Source of the DNA: Mumia sp. zg.B17
GTDB lineage: Bacteria > Actinomycetota > Actinomycetes > Propionibacteriales > Nocardioidaceae
Length of the DNA: 64,000 nt
NCBI RefSeq assembly: GCF_019550915.1
Contig: NZ_JAHWCI010000004.1
Span: forward strand, 52,174-116,173
Direction: 5' to 3'
Shown piece after piece: positions 1 through 8,210 of this stretch. The notes beneath the pieces are model-generated. The model worked only from the letters and a program-made list of their open reading frames with translations. It made no database searches and was not told the DNA's origin. The position numbers were made by a program, and so were the translations under genes. How positions within the stretch are numbered: position 1 is the stretch's first letter; each line of letters begins with the position of its first letter.

Positions 1-1703
1 TCAACTACGACCTCCCGTGGAACCCGAACCGTCTCGAGCAGCGCTTCGGACGCATCCACCGCATCGGCCAGACGGAGGTCTGCCACCTCTGGAACCTCGT
101 CGCCAGCAACACCCGGGAGGGCCAGGTCTTCCAGCGCCTCCTCGACAAGGTCGACGAGCAGCGCAAGGCGTACGGCGGCAAGGTCTTCGACGTCCTCGGC
201 GCCGCCTTCGACGAGACACCGCTGCGCGATCTCCTGATGAACGCCATCCGGTACGGCGAGGATCCTGCGGTGCGCGCCAGCATGGAGGAGGTCATCGATC
301 ACCGCGTCGCCGACGGGATCGCGGAGATCCTCGCGGAGCAGGCGCTCGCCGGCAACTCGCTCACGGAGGCCGACGTCGCGGCCATGCGACGGCAGATGGA
401 CGAAGCCCGGGCGCGCCGCCTCCAGCCGCACTACATCGAGCTGGCGTTCACCGCCGCGTTCACCCGCCTCGGCGGGCGCATCACGCGCCGGGAACCGGGC
501 CGGTACGAGATCGCTCACGTGCCGGCGCAGGTCCGCAGCAGCGCGCACGGACCGATCTCGTCGCGCTACCACCGCGTCACGTTCGACCTCGCCTGCATGG
601 AGGCGGACGGTCTCGAACGAGCAGACCTGCTGGCTCCCGGTCATCCACTCCACGACGCGGTGATGGCCGAGTCGATCACGTTGCTCAGCGGCTGTCTGGA
701 GCGCGGGACGGTGCTCGTGTCGGCAACGCTGGACCGACCCCAGCTGCTCGTCGGGGTCGTGGAGGAGATCGTCGACGGCACGGGCGGCTCTGTCGCGCGG
801 CGGTTCGGATACGCCTACGTCGACGAGCTGGGCGTCGTGACGGGCGCCGGGCCGGCCCCGTACCTGGACTGCGTCGCCGCACCTCCGACGGCCGACACCT
901 CGAGCGCGCGCCGCTGGCCGTGGCTCGTCGACGCCGAAGCCAAGGCGATGAGCTGGATCATCGCCCACCAGCTCCCCTCGTACCTCGCCGACGTGCAGCC
1001 CGCCCGGGCCCGTGACCTCGCCCGGGCGAGGATGCTGGTCAGTGGACGTCTCGAGAGCGAGTGTGAGCGGCTCGAGCGTGATGCCTTCCTGGCCGCGCAG
1101 AGCGAGAGCGTCGGCGAGAGGCCCGCGGAGTCGTCGGACAGTCTGCGCCGCAAGGCTCACGAGCTGCAGGCGAGACTCGAACGCCGCCTCGCCACCCTCG
1201 ACAAGCAGGCCACGATGTCGACGAAGCCACCGCGCATCGTCACCGCCGCGCTCGTCCTGCCGCTCGGGTTCGTGGACGGCGACCTCCCCCGCCACGCGCC
1301 GATGCACGCCGTCGCCACGAAGGAGGTCGAGCGGCGGGGCGTCGATCTCGTCCTCGCGTGCGAACGCCGGCTGGGGAGGTCACCGGAGGAGCAGGCGTTC
1401 AACAACCCCGGGTACGACGTCCTCAGCACCGAGCCGAACGGCGACACGCTCCGCATCGAGGTCAAGGCGCGGATCGCGGGCGCCGACGACTTCTTCGTGA
1501 CGCACAACGAGGTCGTGACGGGCAAGAACGCGGCGCCGCGTTATCGGCTCGCGATGGTGCGCGTCGATCCACGCGGCGCGGCGTACGACGAGGTCCGCTA
1601 TCTCGACGACCCCTTCGCCGGCGTGGACCTGGGCGGCTTCGAGGCCACCGGACATCGCGGGAGCTGGGACAGGATGTGGGCGAAGGGGCGCGAGCCGCAC
1701 TAA
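1..1703 (+). CDS. SNF2-type helicase C-terminal part with DUF3883 domain (5' end outside window)
   Basis: This gene is already open at the left edge (reading frame beginning at base 3), so only the last 567 or so residues are seen. The first residues carry a superfamily 2 helicase motif VI (QRFGRIHRIGQ), which marks the end of an SNF2/RapA-like ATPase core. A long middle region of unassigned fold follows. The last 120 residues (LACERRLGR to the end) resemble DUF3883, a probable nuclease-fold domain often attached to helicases in restriction and phage-defence loci; the core EVKAR is PD-(D/E)XK-like. The likely role is an ATP-dependent DNA translocase with a nuclease-like tail, possibly in defence. 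The substrate cannot be inferred without the N-terminus. It is followed 41 bases later by an acetyltransferase gene. Confidence 0.8.
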   Translation, partial: NYDLPWNPNRLEQRFGRIHRIGQTEVCHLWNLVASNTREGQVFQRLLDKVDEQRKAYGGKVFDVLGAAFDETPLRDLLMNAIRYGEDPAVRASMEEVIDHRVADGIAEILAEQALAGNSLTEADVAAMRRQMDEARARRLQPHYIELAFTAAFTRLGGRITRREPGRYEIAHVPAQVRSSAHGPISSRYHRVTFDLACMEADGLERADLLAPGHPLHDAVMAESITLLSGCLERGTVLVSATLDRPQLLVGVVEEIVDGTGGSVARRFGYAYVDELGVVTGAGPAPYLDCVAAPPTADTSSARRWPWLVDAEAKAMSWIIAHQLPSYLADVQPARARDLARARMLVSGRLESECERLERDAFLAAQSESVGERPAESSDSLRRKAHELQARLERRLATLDKQATMSTKPPRIVTAALVLPLGFVDGDLPRHAPMHAVATKEVERRGVDLVLACERRLGRSPEEQAFNNPGYDVLSTEPNGDTLRIEVKARIAGADDFFVTHNEVVTGKNAAPRYRLAMVRVDPRGAAYDEVRYLDDPFAGVDLGGFEATGHRGSWDRMWAKGREPH

Positions 1704-1744
1704 AGCGCACGTGCGGCGGTGCGGTGCTCTGCTTCAATGCCCCG

Positions 1745-2266
1745 GTGGCGACGACACTGACCATCCCCTCCCCCGCGCTGTACGACTCCTGGGCCGAGTG
1801 CGTCACCGAGTTCGACGGGGACGGGCTGGATGGCTCCGGCTCATGGAAGGTCGACGGGTTCGGCCCTGACCGTGCGAGCTTCGATGCCCTCCTGGAGATC
1901 GCCGCCGCCGAGGCCGACGCCAGCCGGAGGTTGCCCGAAGGCCTGGTCCACTGCGACGCCTACTGGATCACCGATCCCGCCGACACCGTGATCGGCTTCA
2001 TGGCGCTGCGTCACTCGCTCGCGACCGACTTCCTCCGTACGGAGGGCGGCCACATCGGCTACTCCGTACGACCGAGCCGCCGCCGGCAGGGTCATGCGTC
2101 GCGCGCCCTCGGGCTCGTCCTCGACCGGGCCCGCGAGCGTCAGCTCGATCGCATACTCGTGACCTGCGACGAGTCGAACACCGCCTCGGCGCACACCATC
2201 GAGAGCCAGGGCGGTGTCTTCGAGAATCACGTCGGCGTGAAGCGGCGCGACTGGATCACGCTCTGA
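1745..2266 (+). CDS. GNAT family N-acetyltransferase
   Basis: A 173-residue protein from a GTG start (VATTLTIPSP). The frame extends further upstream, but that part only shadows the helicase gene. The core has the GNAT acetyl-CoA-binding signature: GHIGYSVRPSRRRQGHASRALG gives beta-4, the R-x-x-G-x-(G/A) loop and the following helix, and a later strand reads ILVTCDESNTASAHTIESQG with the Asn-Ser-Ala motif of RimJ/RimL-like enzymes. It should transfer acetyl from acetyl-CoA to an amine of a small molecule or protein. The substrate is unknown. It stands alone, with a 86-base gap before the PadR gene. Confidence 0.8.
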   Translation: MATTLTIPSPALYDSWAECVTEFDGDGLDGSGSWKVDGFGPDRASFDALLEIAAAEADASRRLPEGLVHCDAYWITDPADTVIGFMALRHSLATDFLRTEGGHIGYSVRPSRRRQGHASRALGLVLDRARERQLDRILVTCDESNTASAHTIESQGGVFENHVGVKRRDWITL

Positions 2267-2333
2267 GCCAGAGGGCATCAGAGGGGCCCGCGAGCGTCGG
2301 ACAGTGACGTGTGACGTGCGCATAGTGTGTGTC

Positions 2334-2347
2334 GTACTGTATAGTGC
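2334..2347 (+). promoter_or_regulatory. Probable PadR operator overlapping the -10 element
   Basis: GTACTGTATAGTGC is an imperfect palindrome (10 of 14 positions self-complementary). It covers a -10-like TATAGT at 2340-2345, which lies 7 bases before the GTG at 2353. This fits a PadR autoregulatory operator at a leaderless promoter. The operator role is inferred from position and symmetry, not demonstrated. Confidence 0.5.
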
Positions 2348-2352
2348 AACGC

Positions 2353-2691
2353 GTGGACGACGAACTGATCCAACAGCACCTGCAGGAGCTGCGCCGCGGC
2401 ACGGTCGTGCTCGCGAGCCTGCTCTCCCTGCGACAACCCGGCTACGGCTACGGCCTGCTCGAGTCGCTCAGCGAGGCGGGCATCGCGGTCGACGGCAACA
2501 CCCTCTATCCGCTGCTGCGCCGCCTGGAGAAGCAGGGCCTGCTCACCAGCGAGTGGAACACCGAAGAAGCCAGGCCCCGGAAGTTCTACCGCACCAGTGA
2601 CGACGGCGACCGGCTCGCCGACATCCTCGTCACCGCCTGGCACGACATCGACACCGCGCTCTCGCGCTTCACGACCGGAGGCACCCCATGA
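2353..2691 (+). CDS. PadR family transcriptional regulator
   Basis: A 112-residue winged-helix regulator, read from GTG 2353 (VDDELIQQHLQELRRGTVV). An in-frame start exists at 2329, but the -10-like TATAGT would then lie inside the gene, so 2353 is preferred and the mRNA is probably leaderless. The PadR hallmarks are ILASLL-type helix 1 (VVLASLLSL), GYGYGLLE, the wing-helix GNTLYPLLRRLEKQGLL and the PRKFY strand. It overlaps the following HAAS-domain membrane protein by ATGA. In actinobacteria and firmicutes PadR/HAAS pairs are common, and the regulator normally represses its own operon until a membrane or envelope signal is sensed. Confidence 0.9.
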   Translation: MDDELIQQHLQELRRGTVVLASLLSLRQPGYGYGLLESLSEAGIAVDGNTLYPLLRRLEKQGLLTSEWNTEEARPRKFYRTSDDGDRLADILVTAWHDIDTALSRFTTGGTP

Positions 2692-3626
2692 CCACCGCCC
2701 TGACCGACAGCTACGTCCGCGCCGCCACCCGGTGGCTGCCCGGGCAGACCCGGCGCGAGGTCGAGGCGGAGCTGCGCGAGCGCATCACCGACACGGTCGC
2801 GGCGCGCGGCGACTCCACCGACGCCGAGCGCGAGGTGCTGGAGGAGATGGGCGATCCGTTGCTCGTCGCGGTGGAGTACACCGGTCGCGAGCCGCGTCTG
2901 ATCGGTCCGCGGTTCTTCATGCCATGGCTGCGCCTCCTCGTGCTGGTGCTCGTGATCGTCCTCCCGATCGTCGGTACGGTGCACATCATCAGCGGCGTCA
3001 CGTCCGACGACAACATCGTCACGACGCTGGTCGGCGCGGTCGGCGTCATGATCAGCGCCGCCATCCAAGTCGCGTTCTGGGTCACGGCTGTCTTCGCCCT
3101 CGTGGAATGGTCAGGCGTCGGTGAGAGCGAGGTGACAGAGCGCTGGACCGTGGACAAGCTGCCGGCCGCGGCCGCGACCCGTTCCGGCCGGCCGTACGCG
3201 GAGACGATCGCGAGCCTCGTGTTCCTGGCCGTCATGGCGTTTCTGCTGATCGGGCAGCAGACCAACTCGCCCATCCGTCTCGACGGCGAGAGCATCCCGG
3301 CACTCGACCCGGCTCTGTGGGGGTCGTGGATCCCGATCGTGCTCGGCCTGATCGCGCTCGAGATCGTGTTCACCCTCTGGGTGCACATCAAGGGATGGAC
3401 GTGGACGGCGGCCGGCATCAACGCGGCGTTCGGCGTGGCCTTCGCTGCGGTGACGGTGCCCGTCCTGAAGAGCGGCGACTTCCTCAACCCCGAGCTGGTC
3501 GATCGTCTCGGGTGGGATACCTCGACACTCGACCAGGTGACACAGGGGATCCTCGTCGGCGTGCTCGTCGTCACCGCGTGGGACGTCATCGACGGTGTCC
3601 TCAAGGCGCGGCGCGCCAGTCGCTGA
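2688..3626 (+). CDS. HAAS-domain integral membrane protein, partner of PadR
   Basis: This 312-residue protein starts inside the PadR stop codon (ATGA), with GGAGG just upstream, so the two are translationally coupled. Residues 1-70 form the helical HAAS (DUF1700/DUF1048-like) domain, with the motif YVRAATRWLPGQTRREVEAELRE abbreviated here by its ends YVRAAT and EAELRE, followed by EMGDP. The remainder contains about six hydrophobic segments (around residues 82-105, 118-142, 175-190, 210-230, 240-258 and 285-300). HAAS domains are thought to relay signals between PadR regulators and membrane effectors. The biochemical activity is unknown. Confidence 0.8.
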   Translation: MTTALTDSYVRAATRWLPGQTRREVEAELRERITDTVAARGDSTDAEREVLEEMGDPLLVAVEYTGREPRLIGPRFFMPWLRLLVLVLVIVLPIVGTVHIISGVTSDDNIVTTLVGAVGVMISAAIQVAFWVTAVFALVEWSGVGESEVTERWTVDKLPAAAATRSGRPYAETIASLVFLAVMAFLLIGQQTNSPIRLDGESIPALDPALWGSWIPIVLGLIALEIVFTLWVHIKGWTWTAAGINAAFGVAFAAVTVPVLKSGDFLNPELVDRLGWDTSTLDQVTQGILVGVLVVTAWDVIDGVLKARRASR

Positions 3627-3650
3627 GGAGGGAACCTTTCGGGTGCGACG

Positions 3651-4088
3651 ATGACGGCCATGTACCTGGACCGCACCACGCGACGCCTCCTCTACCTGTT
3701 GAGCGGGGTGGCGTTCATCGAAGGGCTCGTCGCCATGGCGTGGACCGTCTACTTCGGCTGGCTGATCATCGAACTCGGACTCTGGCACGCGGGATGGTTC
3801 ACTGCCGCACTGAGCGCGGCTGGCGCGGCGTGCTTGGGCATCGTGCTCGTCCTGCCAGTCGGCACGAGGACCGCTCGGGGCTGGGCGGTGGGGCGCGTCG
3901 GCCTCGGAGGGTTCGTCGCTGTCAACGCCTGGGCGGCGTACTCCGTGGGGTCAGGGTGGCTCGGCATCGGTCGGAACCTGCCGCTGGTGTTGCTGCTCGC
4001 CGCGTTCGCGGTGCTCGGGGCGGTGGCGAGGAGGCGCGTGCGGCCCGTGTATCTCGCGGCGCGCGCACCGTCGCAGCAATCGCGCTGA
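3651..4088 (+). CDS. Small four-helix membrane protein, unknown function
   Basis: A 145-residue protein with four predicted transmembrane helices (about residues 12-34, 45-65, 75-98 and 105-125) and a short basic C-terminus. ATG codons occur at 3651 and 3660; the first is taken, the second is equally possible. It lies 24 bases after the HAAS protein on the same strand, so it may be the third gene of the PadR operon. It converges with the next gene, leaving only 3 bases between stop codons. I do not recognise a family. Confidence 0.65.
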   Translation: MTAMYLDRTTRRLLYLLSGVAFIEGLVAMAWTVYFGWLIIELGLWHAGWFTAALSAAGAACLGIVLVLPVGTRTARGWAVGRVGLGGFVAVNAWAAYSVGSGWLGIGRNLPLVLLLAAFAVLGAVARRRVRPVYLAARAPSQQSR

Positions 4089-4091
4089 GCA

Positions 4092-4673
4092 TCATGAGGA
4101 GCGCAGGTCGCGGCGTACGAGGACGCGGGGGAAGCCGTTGAGGACCGAGTCCGTGTCGGCTGCCTTCGTGAACCCTGCTCCCTCGAACATCGCCAGCGTG
4201 CCGACGTACGCCATCGTGAGGTCGACCTTCGCGCCGCCGTTGTCGACCGGATAGGCCTCGACCGCCGGCGCGCCGTGGTCGCGGGCGAAGTCGACGGCGC
4301 CCTCGATCAACGGGCGCACGATGCCCTGGCCACGGTGCCCCGGCCGCACCCGCACGCACCACAGCGACCACACGTCGAGGTCGTCGACGTGTGGGATCCT
4401 GCGGTTGCCCGCGAAGCTCGTGTCGGCACGCGGATGCACGCCCGCCCACCCGACGACCTCGTCCCCGTCGTACGCCAGGACACCCGGCGGCGGGTCCTCC
4501 TTCACCAGATCGCGCATCCGCTCACCCCGGGCGGGGCCGGCGAGCGACTGGTTCTCCTTCGACGTCGTGAGCCGGTAGCTCAGGCACCAGCACACGTTGG
4601 CGTCAGGGCGCTTCGGCCCCACCATCGTCGCCACGTCCTCGAACGACGTGGCCGGTCGCACCTCGATCCCCAT
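4092..4673 (-). CDS. GNAT family N-acetyltransferase
   Basis: This 193-residue protein contains a clear GNAT fold: the acceptor-side strand WSLWCVRVRPGHRGQG holds the R-x-x-G-x-G acetyl-CoA loop, followed by PLIEGAVDFARDHGAPAVEAYPVD (helix and beta-5) and a late MFEGAGF motif typical of GNAT C-termini. The N-terminal CWCLSYR segment resembles a subgroup often annotated simply as GNAT. Substrate unknown. It is a monocistronic gene on the minus strand, facing polyphosphate kinase 2 from downstream with about 60 bases between them. Confidence 0.85.
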   Translation of the reverse strand: MGIEVRPATSFEDVATMVGPKRPDANVCWCLSYRLTTSKENQSLAGPARGERMRDLVKEDPPPGVLAYDGDEVVGWAGVHPRADTSFAGNRRIPHVDDLDVWSLWCVRVRPGHRGQGIVRPLIEGAVDFARDHGAPAVEAYPVDNGGAKVDLTMAYVGTLAMFEGAGFTKAADTDSVLNGFPRVLVRRDLRSS

Positions 4674-4733
4674 GGCCGACGAGCGTAGAACGCGCCACCG
4701 ACACGCGCACCCCTCTGCGGGGGACGGCGAGGG

Positions 4734-5555
4734 TCAGCTCTCGAGCACGTCAGCGACGTGGTCCGGCACGTACGTCGCCCGCTCCCGCGGCGGTCGCTCG
4801 TACGAGCTGGTGGCGGCCGGCCGGTCGGGGATCTCGATGCCGGGAGGCTCGACGTCGGTGTACGGGATGGTGGACAGGAAGTGGGCGATCATGTTGAGCC
4901 GTGCGCGCTTCTTGCTGTCGGACTCGATCACGAACCACGGGCTCGTCACCGTGTCGGTGTAGGCCATCATCTCGTCCTTGGCCCGCGAGTAGTCCTCCCA
5001 CCGGTTGATCGACTCGATGTCGGTCGGACTCAGCTTCCACCGTCGGATCGGATCGGCGGCCCGGGACTGGAACCGCTTGAGCTGCTCCTCGTCCGACACC
5101 GAGAACCAGTACTTGCGCAGCAGGATCCCGTCATCGATCAGCATCTGCTCGAACGTCGGCGCCTGCCGCATGAACAGCGCGTACTGCTCCTCGGTGCAGT
5201 AGCCCATCACGTGCTCGACTCCTGCGCGGTTGTACCAAGAGCGGTCGAACAACACCATCTCCCCCGCTGCGGGCAGGTGCGGGACGTAGCGCTGGAAGTA
5301 CCACTGCGTCCTCTCGCGCTCGGTCGGTGCGGGGAGCGCGGCGATGCGCGCGACGCGCGGGTTGAGGTTTTCGGCGACGCGCTTGATCGTGCCGCCCTTG
5401 CCGGCGGCGTCGCGGCCCTCGAAGAGGATGACGATGCGCGCCCCGCTGTGGCGCACCCACTCCTGGAGCTTCACCAGCTCGATCTGCAGCCGGGCGAGCT
5501 CGGCCTCGTACACCTTCTTGTCGAGCTTGGGATGCTTCTTCGCTGCGGCGCTCAT
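4734..5555 (-). CDS. ppk2: Polyphosphate kinase 2 (PPK2), class I-like
   Basis: At 273 residues this matches single-domain PPK2 enzymes. The Walker A is GRDAAGKGG (residues 47-55), the Walker B region reads VLFDRSWYNRAGVE (about 100-113), and the lid module has RWKLSPTD and DYSRAKDEM. PPK2 enzymes transfer phosphate from inorganic polyphosphate to nucleoside diphosphates (class I), regenerating GTP or ATP, or run in reverse to make polyphosphate; the enzyme is cytosolic. The start MSAAAKKHPKLDKK gives the usual basic N-terminal helix. A 35-base gap separates it from the upstream minus-strand gene, so co-transcription is possible. Confidence 0.93.
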   Translation of the reverse strand: MSAAAKKHPKLDKKVYEAELARLQIELVKLQEWVRHSGARIVILFEGRDAAGKGGTIKRVAENLNPRVARIAALPAPTERERTQWYFQRYVPHLPAAGEMVLFDRSWYNRAGVEHVMGYCTEEQYALFMRQAPTFEQMLIDDGILLRKYWFSVSDEEQLKRFQSRAADPIRRWKLSPTDIESINRWEDYSRAKDEMMAYTDTVTSPWFVIESDSKKRARLNMIAHFLSTIPYTDVEPPGIEIPDRPAATSSYERPPRERATYVPDHVADVLES

Positions 5556-5590
5556 GACGGGACACTAGCGCTGGTGGCCTTCGATGGCGC

Positions 5591-6613
5591 TCAGGAAGCC
5601 CCGAAGTTTTCGGTCTTGACCAGGCGGCCGTCCTTCATCGTGTACTCGACGGTGTAGTCGATGCCCGCCGCGCCCGCATCGGGCTGTGCCTCCCCACCTC
5701 TGGTCGTTGCCATGCCGTCCGCCACCGCCACACGGATCGTGGTCGAGTCGTACGCCGTGGCGGTGATCGTCGGCGTTGTGGTCAAGGTCCAGGTCACCCG
5801 GGGCGCACCAGCGACCTGGGCGTTCACGTCTCGGAACGGGCAGCCCGGCGGATCGGGCTTCCGGCTGGCAAGACACGTGTCGAGCTCGGCCCGGGCAAGG
5901 CCCTCTGCCGCCTCGAGTGCGGCGGGCGTCATCGTGTACTCCAGCGTGTCGGTGACGTAGACCGGCAGTCCTTCCTGCGCGACGCCCCCGACAGGCGCCC
6001 TGATCGTCGGCGCAGTGACCAACGGTGCTCGGTCGGGCAGGGTCACCTCCCACATCCCGGGGAGCGCGGCGAACCGCGGCGAGTCAGGGTCGGGCATTTT
6101 CATCTCGACGCCGTTCACCACGACAGCAGGCGTGCCTCCGTCCATCGAGTTCGTGAGGTCGACGACGGGGACCTCGGGCGGGCTCAGCTTCCACCGGTCG
6201 AAGATCCCATAGCTGCTGCCGTCGCGGACGACGCTGAACTCCTGCTCGACGGTGCTTCCGTCGAGCTCCCAGGACGCCTCGACCACGGCCGCGTCACCGT
6301 CGCGCCGAACAGTCCGGACCTCGACGTCGTCCGGACGTCCCTCGACCTTCTCGTACACCTCGTTGCTCAGCAGGGCCTGCTCCGAGAAGGGCAGCTCCGA
6401 CTCCGCGATCGCGAGCGCGGCCTCGGCGTCACCACGACCGAGCGCCGCCATGTAGTCCTCGACGGGTCCCGTCGGCGAGAACTGGGTCGCGTTGATGACG
6501 CTGCGAGCGACGAACACGGTGATGAGGAGCACGAGTGCGGCGATGACCCCTCGAACGATCATGGCCGTACTCCGTGGATCGGCCGAAGGGTCAGTGCGCG
6601 GTTCGTCGAGCAT
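5591..6613 (-). CDS. Membrane-anchored extracytoplasmic hypothetical protein
   Basis: A 340-residue protein with one N-terminal transmembrane helix (about residues 18-42, MIVRGVIAALVLLITVFVARS region) after a short acidic cytoplasmic tail; translation could also begin at the inner Met at 6562. The segment directly after the helix, PVEDYMAALGRGDAEAALA, resembles NTF2-like/DUF4878 folds found in exported actinobacterial proteins. The C-terminal half is beta-rich and contains a CLASRKPDPPGCPF pair of cysteines that could form a disulphide. No enzyme motif was seen. Function unknown; it probably faces the cell wall. Confidence 0.7.
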   Translation of the reverse strand: MLDEPRTDPSADPRSTAMIVRGVIAALVLLITVFVARSVINATQFSPTGPVEDYMAALGRGDAEAALAIAESELPFSEQALLSNEVYEKVEGRPDDVEVRTVRRDGDAAVVEASWELDGSTVEQEFSVVRDGSSYGIFDRWKLSPPEVPVVDLTNSMDGGTPAVVVNGVEMKMPDPDSPRFAALPGMWEVTLPDRAPLVTAPTIRAPVGGVAQEGLPVYVTDTLEYTMTPAALEAAEGLARAELDTCLASRKPDPPGCPFRDVNAQVAGAPRVTWTLTTTPTITATAYDSTTIRVAVADGMATTRGGEAQPDAGAAGIDYTVEYTMKDGRLVKTENFGAS

Positions 6614-6745
6614 CGCGTCTCCTTCGCGGACGAGGCCATCAGCACCGGGGACGGCACATGTCTAGCAGCGCGCGGGGTCACCTGAGGGGCGCGAGGGTGA
6701 TCTGGATTGTCGGTCGAGACCCTCTGTCGTGCGACGCTGCCTGCC

Positions 6746-7537
6746 ATGCACCGCTCATCGAACCGCACGCGATCGCCGTGGCTTCTCGCCATGGTCTGCG
6801 CCGCGCTGTGCCTGGTCGCCGCGTGTGACGGCAGTGACCAGAACACGAGCGACGCGAAACCAAGCGGTCAAACTCAGGGCGACCCCAACGCGAGCGACCC
6901 GAGCCAGAGCGGGGAGCCCGAGGAGAAGGTTGCGGCCCTGACGAAGGCACAGCTCAAGACCGCGCTCCTGACTCGCGCGGATGTCGGCGCGAGATATCGC
7001 AAGACCAGAGCGGACACGTCGGATGGGTCCGAAGACTCAGAAGGCTCAGATCCCAGCGACATCGGCTGCCTCAAGAAACTCGACACGATCGAAGAGCCGG
7101 AGGGAGACGCTCCGGAGGTCGAGGTCGCCTTCGAGAAGGCCGGTGACATCAGCTCGAGCGAGATCGACAACAGTGTGACGTCGCTGTCGACCCCTGATGT
7201 CGCCGAGAAGATGCTCGACCAGATGGCCAACGCCTTCGCGGAGTGCCGGAAGCTCGCGATCTCCGAGGAGGGGGTGACGCTGAAGGGGAAGGTGACGACG
7301 AATACAGACATGACCATTGACGGCGTTGATCAGCAGCTGAACGTCCTCGTCCGCGGGAAAGCAATATATCGCGACGTTCGGTTCCCGATCACGTTTCGAT
7401 GGGCGTTCGTACGGATGGGCAACAACCTCGCGTACGTCTCGCTGATCGATCTTGGCCCCTCCGACCCACAGCAGTTCGCGGGTCTTGTCTCGACTGCTGT
7501 GAGTCGCCTCGGAAGCGTGATGGACGACTCTGCCTGA
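6746..7537 (+). CDS. Putative lipoprotein, unknown function
   Basis: Read from ATG 6746 (263 residues; an earlier in-frame start at 6707 would spoil the signal peptide). It has a basic n-region, a hydrophobic core, and a lipobox LVAAC, so it should be exported and lipidated on Cys. A disordered Asp/Ser/Gly/Pro stretch (residues 25-55) follows, as in many actinobacterial lipoproteins. The folded part begins at ALTKAQLKTALLTRADVGARY, a motif seen in sensor-type or PknH-like lipoprotein domains, and contains one pair of cysteines (IGCLKKL, FAECRKL). It is divergent from the preceding exported gene. The function is not identified. Confidence 0.75.
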   Translation: MHRSSNRTRSPWLLAMVCAALCLVAACDGSDQNTSDAKPSGQTQGDPNASDPSQSGEPEEKVAALTKAQLKTALLTRADVGARYRKTRADTSDGSEDSEGSDPSDIGCLKKLDTIEEPEGDAPEVEVAFEKAGDISSSEIDNSVTSLSTPDVAEKMLDQMANAFAECRKLAISEEGVTLKGKVTTNTDMTIDGVDQQLNVLVRGKAIYRDVRFPITFRWAFVRMGNNLAYVSLIDLGPSDPQQFAGLVSTAVSRLGSVMDDSA

Positions 7538-7566
7538 GGGATGACACGCACCCCGCGACGCGGCGG

Positions 7567-7911
7567 TTACATCGCGTCGTCCGGCATGAGCTCCCATACC
7601 TCCTGCTCGCAGCGACACCCAGCGGCGATCTTGGCGGCCCACCCGCACGCCTCCTCGTACGAGGCGACGTCCACGATGGAGAACCCTCCGACGGGCGGTC
7701 GGCGTGCGGGCTCGGTGATCGGGACGGCCCGACCGTCGGTGGAGACGGTCACCCCCGAGACTTCACCGCTGTCGATGCCGCCGCCGAAGACCCACACCCC
7801 CGCCTGCTTTGCCTCGTCGACCACGGCGTGCGAGTCGATGGCGGCTTGCGCGAGCTCGTCTGGCGAGAGGTTCATCGTGCCGTCGGCGAACGAGATCAGA
7901 TAACGCGCCAT
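7567..7911 (-). CDS. YCII-related (DGPF-type) domain protein
   Basis: Begins at MARYLISFADG (ATG 7911), giving 114 residues; the longer frame to 7968 adds only shadow sequence. The pattern MARYLISFADG ... VFGGGID ... GFSIVDVASYEEACGWAAK is the YCII/DGPF ferredoxin-like fold. The family often sits near ECF sigma factors and SnoaL-like proteins in actinobacteria; no sigma gene is visible here. Some family members act on small aromatic or chlorinated compounds, but most are uncharacterised, so no reaction is assigned. Confidence 0.85.
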   Translation of the reverse strand: MARYLISFADGTMNLSPDELAQAAIDSHAVVDEAKQAGVWVFGGGIDSGEVSGVTVSTDGRAVPITEPARRPPVGGFSIVDVASYEEACGWAAKIAAGCRCEQEVWELMPDDAM

Positions 7912-7971
7912 CCCAGGGCTCCACTTCGTCGGTTCTTCAGGTGGTGAGAAGACGGCGTGGGGTTGCAAAAG

Positions 7972-8184
7972 TCATCGGTGGCGCGCGTCGACCACGCGGC
8001 TCGTCCCGGCCGGCGGCGCGTCCGGGTGGCGCTGGAGATCGACCCGCCGCGCGCCGCACTCCGGGCACCGGACGTAGCGAACCATCCCGTCGGAGGTGGC
8101 GTGGTGGGACTCCGTCAGCCAGGCGTGCTCGTGGGTGCTGACCGGCAGCTGTGCCGTGGTGTCTGTGCGGTGGCATGTGCTCAT
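7972..8184 (-). CDS. Small zinc-ribbon-like protein
   Basis: A 70-residue protein. Near the centre CPECGARR supplies a Cys-x2-Cys pair, and the preceding HEHAWLTESHH segment supplies several His and one Trp. This HAW...RC-x-CGARR arrangement recurs in short actinobacterial hypothetical proteins. The two-His/two-Cys arrangement suggests metal binding, but no catalytic motif is present. The gene is divergent from the CGNR zinc-finger gene, with only 26 bases between the start codons, so the two probably share a promoter region. Confidence 0.6.
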   Translation of the reverse strand: MSTCHRTDTTAQLPVSTHEHAWLTESHHATSDGMVRYVRCPECGARRVDLQRHPDAPPAGTSRVVDARHR

Positions 8185-8198
8185 AGACGCAACAGTGG

Positions 8199-8204
8199 TG
8201 TAAT
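8199..8204 (+). promoter_or_regulatory. -10 element of a probable leaderless promoter
   Basis: TGTAAT lies 7 bases before the ATG at 8211. In a 26-base divergent gap there is no room for a leader with a ribosome-binding site, so the mRNA of the CGNR gene very probably starts at or next to its ATG. Confidence 0.5.
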
Positions 8205-8210
8205 GGTCTT

